DNA of 12,102 nucleotides, from the NCBI GenBank assembly GCA_001953115.1, contig LSSL01007102.1, positions 1-12,102 on the forward strand. The letters run 5' to 3'. Each line of letters opens with the position of its first letter. Position 1 is the stretch's first letter. This document shows positions 7,300 through 12,102 of this stretch, piece after piece. Source of the DNA: Smittium mucronatum (lineage: Eukaryota > Kickxellomycota > Harpellomycetes > Harpellales > Legeriomycetaceae). A model generated the notes under the pieces. That model saw only the letters and a list, made by a program, of their open reading frames with translations, searched no databases and was not told the origin of the DNA. A program made the position numbers and the translations under genes.

Positions 7300-7666
7300 T
7301 CAATTTATTCTGTCCAATAAATACTCCCATCCATTTCCACCACTTTCTTTCTTGCTGCCTATTGGCTTAGATGATGGTTTTCTCTGTGGAGACGATATTC
7401 TCGGTTTATTATCAACGGATGAAAGCCTTAATTCATTACACACCAATTAGCCCTGAATAATATTATGATTTTTGGGCAGGTTTTATAAAAATATTTTGGG
7501 GGTATGTTTTAATTGGAAATCTGTTTTCAACACATCCACCAAATACCAATTTTTTTATCCTATTGATCACACTAGTTCCAATTCGTTCCTTTTTAGGAAA
7601 ACGGATAATTTTTAATCCCATTCGAAAATATATTTCTAAATCCAATTGTTCGTTATATTTCTTTAT
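7300..7666 (-). pseudogene. Possible decayed coding remnant, unidentified
   Basis: Two adjacent minus-strand frames read as hydrophilic, protein-like sequence. The first runs 7666-7463 (67 codons), with KIIRFPKKERIGTSVINR and FGGCVENRFPIKTYPQ. After its TAA the same frame stays open for eight more codons. A second frame runs 7446-7300 (48 codons) and is rich in Ser, Lys, Pro and Gly, ending GGNGWEYLLDRIN. A frameshift between them would join the two. I recognise no family, there is no flanking context, and chance open frames of this length are expected, so this is a weak call. Confidence 0.2.
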
Positions 7667-8462
7667 TTAAATTCCTTTGATTGTTAATATATCATTCGCG
7701 TGTTTTAATTTTCTATCACGGAATTTTATTGGCAATATCATTCGCGCGTAGAATGTTATAAATATGCTTGATTTTTTTTTTATTGGCAGATTTGTTGCTG
7801 GTAGGACATTGAAAGCGGTAAATCAATTTAAGGTTTCGTAGGTTTTCCCCAACATTTTTTTGAAGTTAATTTTCACCGCCTTCATGCTCTATCCCTCGGT
7901 GCTCTTTACTAATAAAAAGCTCTAGAACCAATTTAGTGTGGTATATTAAAAATATTTTCAGCTTATAGGAAATCCTCCTATTCTGACATATATCATCGGA
8001 TTTAATTGGATTTCTTTTCAACCGACTATAAATCTTGTTTTGATTACAAGGGTTATTTTTATCTTACAAAGTGTTTAAAAATATTTTCGATTTGAATAGC
8101 TTCATTACTTGCAATTAAAATATAAAATAAACTGTCCCGAATTTCTTGCATTAATATGGTTCAACCTCATTTTTAAAGTGCGAAAAATATCAATAACACC
8201 CCGCTTTTCAATTATCTTGTTCCATTTAAAAGCTTTATAAATTATTTCAGTAATAAACAAAGCTTTTCATAGATGAAAAGAGTAAAAACTCTATAAGTCT
8301 CCAATAGAATTTTTAAATTTACCCAATGGGAACTTGTCGATTGAATTAATCTATTTATTCTTCCGTCTCAATAAAAAAATAAACACGCTTATATACACTT
8401 TAAAATCTATGCTGCATATAAATGTTTTAGTTTCCGTTAGCTTTAGTTAACCACTAAAATTG
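7667..8462. other. AT-rich DNA, no supported gene
   Basis: No frame is open long enough to matter. It contains a 12-bp direct repeat ATATCATTCGCG at 7689-7700 and 7735-7746 (46-bp period), with the 18-bp dispersed repeat 7714-7731 lying between the two copies. Confidence 0.6.
7689..7746. repeat. 12-bp direct repeat flanking an 18-bp dispersed repeat
   Basis: ATATCATTCGCG occurs at 7689-7700 and 7735-7746. The word TATCACGGAATTTTATTG between them (7714-7731) recurs inverted at 586-603. Direct repeats around a repeated unit could be an insertion footprint, but 12 bp is long for a target duplication. A partial 46-bp tandem duplication is the other reading. Confidence 0.55.
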
Positions 8463-8525
8463 CCCCCCCTTGAACCAATACCCTCGAGGTATGGAGCCGC
8501 TAGAGCGGCAGAGGGGAGTGGGGTG
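8463..8525 (+). repeat. Dispersed hairpin repeat, copy A
   Basis: This is a GC-rich island in AT-rich DNA: CCCCCCC, TTGAACCAATACC, CTCGAGGTATGGA, then a perfect stem GCCGC (8496-8500), loop TAGA, GCGGC (8505-8509), then AGAGGGG and GTGGGGTG. An outer CCCTC (8481-8485) can pair with GAGGG (8511-8515). It is followed by a T/A-rich tail to about 8570. Copies B (1461-1522, minus) and C (451-500, plus) share its layout. The reverse strand carries GGTTCAA, similar to a polymerase III B box, so a SINE-like origin is possible but unproven. Confidence 0.65.
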
Positions 8526-9869
8526 AAAATTTTTTGAAAAAATTTTAATTTTTTTAATTTTTTTTAAATTAGTTTTTATAACTTTTTATTAACTTTAAAA
8601 TAAATTTCCCAAAAAAAAAAAAATTAAAATTATGGAAAATCACTGAAATTTAGAAAAATCACTAAATTCATAATCTAAACCATTTTCGAATCAATAAACT
8701 CTCTTTTTTTATATTTTCAGTGCTCTGAATTTAAATGTGGCGTACTTAAGATATTTTTACGCTTTCCTATAAAAATTAATTTTTCACGAGGTTCTCTAAA
8801 AAGCGAAGAAATCTCTATATATTATTCTTGCTTATTCAGAATCTGTGTGTTGATTTAAATTTATTTTTATATCTTGTTCTCATTCAACTGAAATTTCATA
8901 ACATTTCTTCGTCAGTTTGATGTAAATGGTTGATAACTAAAATCAATCGTAGTAATAAAAGTTTTATCAAATATGAACTTTATAATAGAATGCTTTGTTC
9001 AAGATCTGAGTTTGATTTTAATGAGGATTCTCATTTTCTTAAATTTGGAGGGACCACTTTCCATTTCTTTTCTTAATTGTCTCTTGACCCTTTTAGAGCT
9101 GAAGGTTCAAAAAATGGCATTTGCTTTTTAAAAATAGGCGATCAGCTCAATAGACCCCCTTAAATATAACAAATGATTAAGTTTATTTTATAATCCAAAT
9201 AAGTCGGAAAAAATTTAATTTTTTAGAATTTTTCGAAAAAGCGAATAAAATTTGCCATTTGGCTAAAATGGAAAAAAATATTATATAATTTGATTTTATT
9301 AGTAAAAAACGTGTAACATTGGGAAACTCGCGTTTTATTGAGATGTAAGCATATATTGAAATTACGAAAAGTTTATCAAGATAACGCGTTTTTTTCGAAA
9401 AAAAATTGTTTTAACAATTTAGCTAGAAAACTCGCTATCTCTAATGATTAACTTCGACTTTTAAAAAACTATTCGATATAAATAAAATTTAAAAATACGT
9501 TGGTGTTTAATAGGTTATAGATTAATCTATCGAAATGATTTTTATGGATCTGATTCAAGAAACTTTATTCAAACTTTTTAACAAATACACATGTACATAG
9601 ATATCGGTTGTGCTATTTTTTTAAAAATAAAATAGAAAACTATTTTCTATCTCTTATAAAAAATGTCTGACTTAAGATTCAAAAAAAATTAAAGGCGAGC
9701 AGAAGCTAGCGACTCTTACCTCCAATTAAATCCACATATAGAGGTTTCTATTGATCATGAATATCAAATCATATATATAATTTGACAAATTATCAGAACA
9801 GAGCTTAATCTTTTTAAAAAAATTCAGCTTTCAAGAATTTGACTTTTTATTTTCAATGCTAGGCGGTGA
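8526..9869. other. AT-rich DNA, no supported gene
   Basis: Long A/T homopolymers and dense stops. A 52-codon plus-strand ATG frame at 8973-9131 is hydrophobic and low in complexity; the antisense reading looks more protein-like but carries two stops. Neither is claimed. A CAATAGACCCC word at 9148-9158 repeats the core of the terminal repeat at 1-21. A hairpin with 8-bp arms, ATAGAAAA and TTTTCTAT, is at 9632-9650. Confidence 0.55.
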
Positions 9870-10735
9870 TCTTTCAGGAATGAGAAGCTTAAAAGCAAAA
9901 ATCATCTCGGAAATATAGCTTACTTGTTTTTTCTATCTTTTTTGAAGCAGTATGTATCTTTTTCTGCGTTCGGTTTGAGCTTTGGTATGAACCTTGTCTC
10001 CTCCCAAAGACTAATAGAAAGAATAGCAAGTTCTGCGAAAAAGAAGCTTAACGATACTTTTCTGATAGTTGTAAAAAAAATCAATTATTACAAAGGGTGT
10101 TTTATAATCATTACCCCGAAGCCGGGCTGATAATTGACGCTTCTATTAAGGAATTACCCAGATTTTCTAGAAATTTTAGTGATCCAAAGATATTTTATTA
10201 GGATAAACATAAAAAATATTGTGTAAAACGCAAATACGTACACTTCCCTGAAGTAAGAGTGACGATTATTATTCCAATTAATTATGGATCTAAACAGGAT
10301 TTTAGTATATTTTTTGATAGATTTGAGGTATATCAGAAGTTTCTTAAAAAATACCCGCAAAATCTACTTCTAGGACAGCCTCACTTCTGTTACATCATTG
10401 CTGATTTAGGATATCTTGGGTTAAAGTGATAAATTCCAGCGATATTTCATAAAAAAGGGGCTTTACTAAGCCAAGTTGACCTCAGAAATAATCCTAAATT
10501 GACCTCCGTTAGAATGCTCTGTTAGAATTATTACTTTCGTCTAAAGCATTTTTTAGGGGTGGCTAGAAACAAGATAAGAACATCTTTGGATATTCACCAT
10601 GGCATACATGATATTTGCGTCTGCTTAACCAATCTTTATTTTAGTAAAAGGTCATTAATTAATTGGGATTTGAGATCAATTTTTTTCCTTTTTAACAGCT
10701 TATCTTTATTATCATCTTACGTTTTGATTTATTAG
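9870..10735 (+). pseudogene. Decayed DDE transposase (DDE_Tnp_4 / IS5-Harbinger-like)
   Basis: Two plus frames read on as one ancient protein. The first (9870-10127) gives the N-terminal helical part, with FLKQYVSFSAFGLSFG and RLIERIASSAKKKLND resembling the helix-turn-helix region of these transposases. At the A8 run 10073-10080 the signal moves to another frame, which reads to 10735 with stops at 10199 (TAG), 10427 (TGA), 10430 (TAA) and 10523 (TAG). That frame holds the family's motifs in order: LIIDASIKELPR (first Asp, 10136), DKHKKYCVKRKYVHFPE, GSKQDFSIF (second Asp, 10298), YIIADLGYLGLK (third Asp, 10403), then VRMLC-stop-NYYFRLKHF, where relatives have VRVxVEN.FGRLK. The TAG at 10523 sits exactly where the catalytic Glu should be, one base from GAG. 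It ends with ICVCLTNLYF, matching the usual C-terminal helix. The enzyme cannot be functional. I found no convincing terminal repeats. Assignment rests on remembered family motifs. Confidence 0.75.
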
Positions 10736-11490
10736 ATCTGATTCAAATTTAAAATAAACGAAATGAAAATTTAAAATTATTTAATAGAGGGCTTAATCAA
10801 TTCAATTCAAACTCTTAATGTGTATCATATAATTTGATTGTTAAAATAAGTTATCCTTTTATCACTAATTAGAGCACAAAAAATGGTTTATTGACTATTA
10901 TAAGCTAAAAAATAAACTTTTCTATGCTCAAATTATTTTTAAATAATAAATTTGAGCTCTACCCCTATAGGTGTGGTATTTTTGATTTGAATCAACGTGT
11001 TCTTCAAAAAAAAAATCTAAGAAATAATGCAAAAATAAAATGAGAGGCTTTCATTTTTTAATTCAAAAAATTTGAAAAAATTGCGTATATTTATAAAACT
11101 AAAATAACTTTTTATTATGGGTTTATTCAATAATTTAGATTTTTTTAGATATAGTCGCTTTATATTTATAAACTCGCTCATTTTTAGAAATAATTATAAA
11201 TCTTAATTAAACGTTAAATTTTCCTTTTAGTTGTTTTTTTACAAAATAATTTCATTTTAATATTTCATTCGTTTTTTGTATCATTTTTCCAAAAAAAAAA
11301 TCTGTTTTTGAAAAAATTTGAAATATATACATTCATTTTGATTTAAATAAGATATATTCCGATCTCATCTGGTTACTATATTTAAACGACTTCATTAGCG
11401 TTGGTTGCCTAATATTTTCATTAACTAATATTATTTGTATAACATTGGATAAATCAAATTTATCCAATAATAATAGTTGATTTGATATAA
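10736..11490. other. Very AT-rich DNA, no supported gene
   Basis: Stops are dense on both strands and A and T runs are frequent. The only clear structure is the hairpin at 11444-11468. Confidence 0.65.
11444..11468. repeat. Perfect 11-bp hairpin with CAA loop
   Basis: ATTGGATAAAT (11444-11454) and ATTTATCCAAT (11458-11468) are exact reverse complements separated by CAA. It lies just upstream of the open frame at 11494-11844. No T-run makes it terminator-like. Confidence 0.85.
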
Positions 11491-11493
11491 TAG

Positions 11494-11844
11494 GGGAAAG
11501 ACTTAAATTTGGACCCGAAAAGGGTAAAATTTGATTATTTCATAATAAAATTATATAGATGCCTTTCACCTAACCATTTTACTACCCATATTTCTACTCT
11601 AAATATATTGGTCCAATTTAGGATTAAGCCATTGAGAATATTAAACAGTTACTTGCAGGTTTTTATACATCCAAGTAAATCTTACTACTGTTATGAGCAT
11701 AAGTATCACTTGCATAAGTCCTTTATGCGAGTGGCGATATTAACAGTTATTTTTAAAAGTATGGTTTTCAAAAGCCCTGCATGTTGCAGATTGCAATTTA
11801 TTGCCTATTTCAGCCTCCAAACACTTATTGAAATTCTTAGTTAA
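11494..11844 (+). other. 117-codon open frame without ATG start, unidentified
   Basis: A plus frame is open from just after TAG at 11491 to TAG at 11842. It has no ATG in its first half; the only Met codons are late (MRVAILTVIF and MVFKSP). The product is hydrophobic and aromatic, with pieces such as FIHPSKSYYCYEHKYHL, and matches no family I know. It could be an internal exon, a transposon remnant or chance; by rough estimate a frame this long is somewhat unlikely but possible in 12 kb of such DNA. An AATAG just before 11494 could be a splice acceptor. Confidence 0.2.
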
Positions 11845-11980
11845 ATCATTGGTTTACACTTATTGCTTATATTATAGTTTATATTATTAATTTATTCTAC
11901 CAACAAGCTATTGTTGGTAAGGTTAAAACTCTGAAATAGTAGTTTTAAATAAGTATAAAAAGAGTAAACTTATGCTCATA
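11692..11980. repeat. 13-bp inverted repeat pair
   Basis: TATGAGCATAAGT at 11692-11704 is the exact reverse complement of ACTTATGCTCATA at 11968-11980. The arms enclose the two hairpins at 11898-11948 and the end of the open frame at 11494-11844. Significance is uncertain given the AT content. Confidence 0.6.
11898..11948. repeat. Two adjacent hairpins
   Basis: The first is TACCAACAA (11898-11906), loop GCTA, TTGTTGGTA (11911-11919), perfect over 9 bp. The second is TTAAAACT (11923-11930) and AGTTTTAA (11941-11948), perfect over 8 bp with a 10-base loop. They begin 54 bp after the open frame at 11494-11844 ends. In nuclear DNA they are not expected to act as terminators; they may be repeat-end structures. 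Confidence 0.75.
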
Positions 11981-12102
11981 AATAAAATCATCTTGAAAAA
12001 GGTCATTCTATTTCTATTCAGATATTCTCTAGTATTTTTGTAAAGAAATAAAGCCTTGGTGTTGTACCAGGAAGAATACGTAAATTTACCCAATAATTAC
12101 TT

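Noticed and set aside
451..8525. tRNA gene call for the GC-rich cores with GGTTCAA
   Set aside because: The T-arm-like word is present, but I could not form an acceptor stem or a proper D-arm and anticodon arm, and the spacing to any A-box-like word is too short.
8973..9131. 52-codon plus-strand ORF
   Set aside because: Leucine/isoleucine/phenylalanine-rich, low complexity, no family, and a length expected by chance.
10154..10360. 68-codon minus-strand open frame
   Set aside because: It is the antisense shadow of the decayed transposase on the plus strand.

Overview
The window looks like AT-rich eukaryotic, probably fungal, nuclear DNA (roughly 70% A+T by eye). It has one long intact gene, long non-coding stretches, homopolymer tracts, short tandem repeats and transposon debris. 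There are no bacterial operons or ribosome binding sites. The only confidently functional gene encodes an Ime2/MAK (RCK-group) protein kinase. A low-GC early-diverging fungus (for example a Harpellales-like gut fungus) would fit, but that is a guess from composition and gene type, not something the sequence proves.

Layout. 1-545: a 21-bp inverted repeat (1-21 against 234-254), a 22-bp tandem array grown from the right-hand copy (221-369), then a GC-richer patch holding one copy (451-500) of a dispersed hairpin repeat. 546-2316: AT-rich DNA with weak minus-strand coding-like remnants (about 550-965 and 1840-2316), a near-palindrome, a 10-bp tandem repeat, a second hairpin-repeat copy (1461-1522) and a perfect 11-bp hairpin. 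2482-5502 (minus): the kinase gene, one uninterrupted 1006-codon frame, with a short upstream ORF in its leader. 5783-6671: GC-richer DNA with stop-poor minus-strand frames, either an intron-bearing gene or a decayed one, preceded by a G-quadruplex motif. 6703-9869: mostly empty AT-rich DNA, with the third hairpin-repeat copy at 8463-8525. 9870-10735 (plus): a clearly decayed DDE transposase with one frameshift and four in-frame stops, one of them at the position of the catalytic glutamate. 10736-12102: AT-rich DNA with several perfect hairpins and one 117-codon open frame of unknown meaning.

How it fits together: the kinase is an isolated single gene in a repeat-rich neighbourhood. The best discoveries are the transposase fossil, the inverted repeat that has become a tandem array, and the three-copy hairpin family whose stem shows a compensatory base change. 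I found no tRNA, rRNA or CRISPR array. In DNA this AT-rich, open frames of 40-60 codons are expected by chance, so most short open frames are not claimed as genes.
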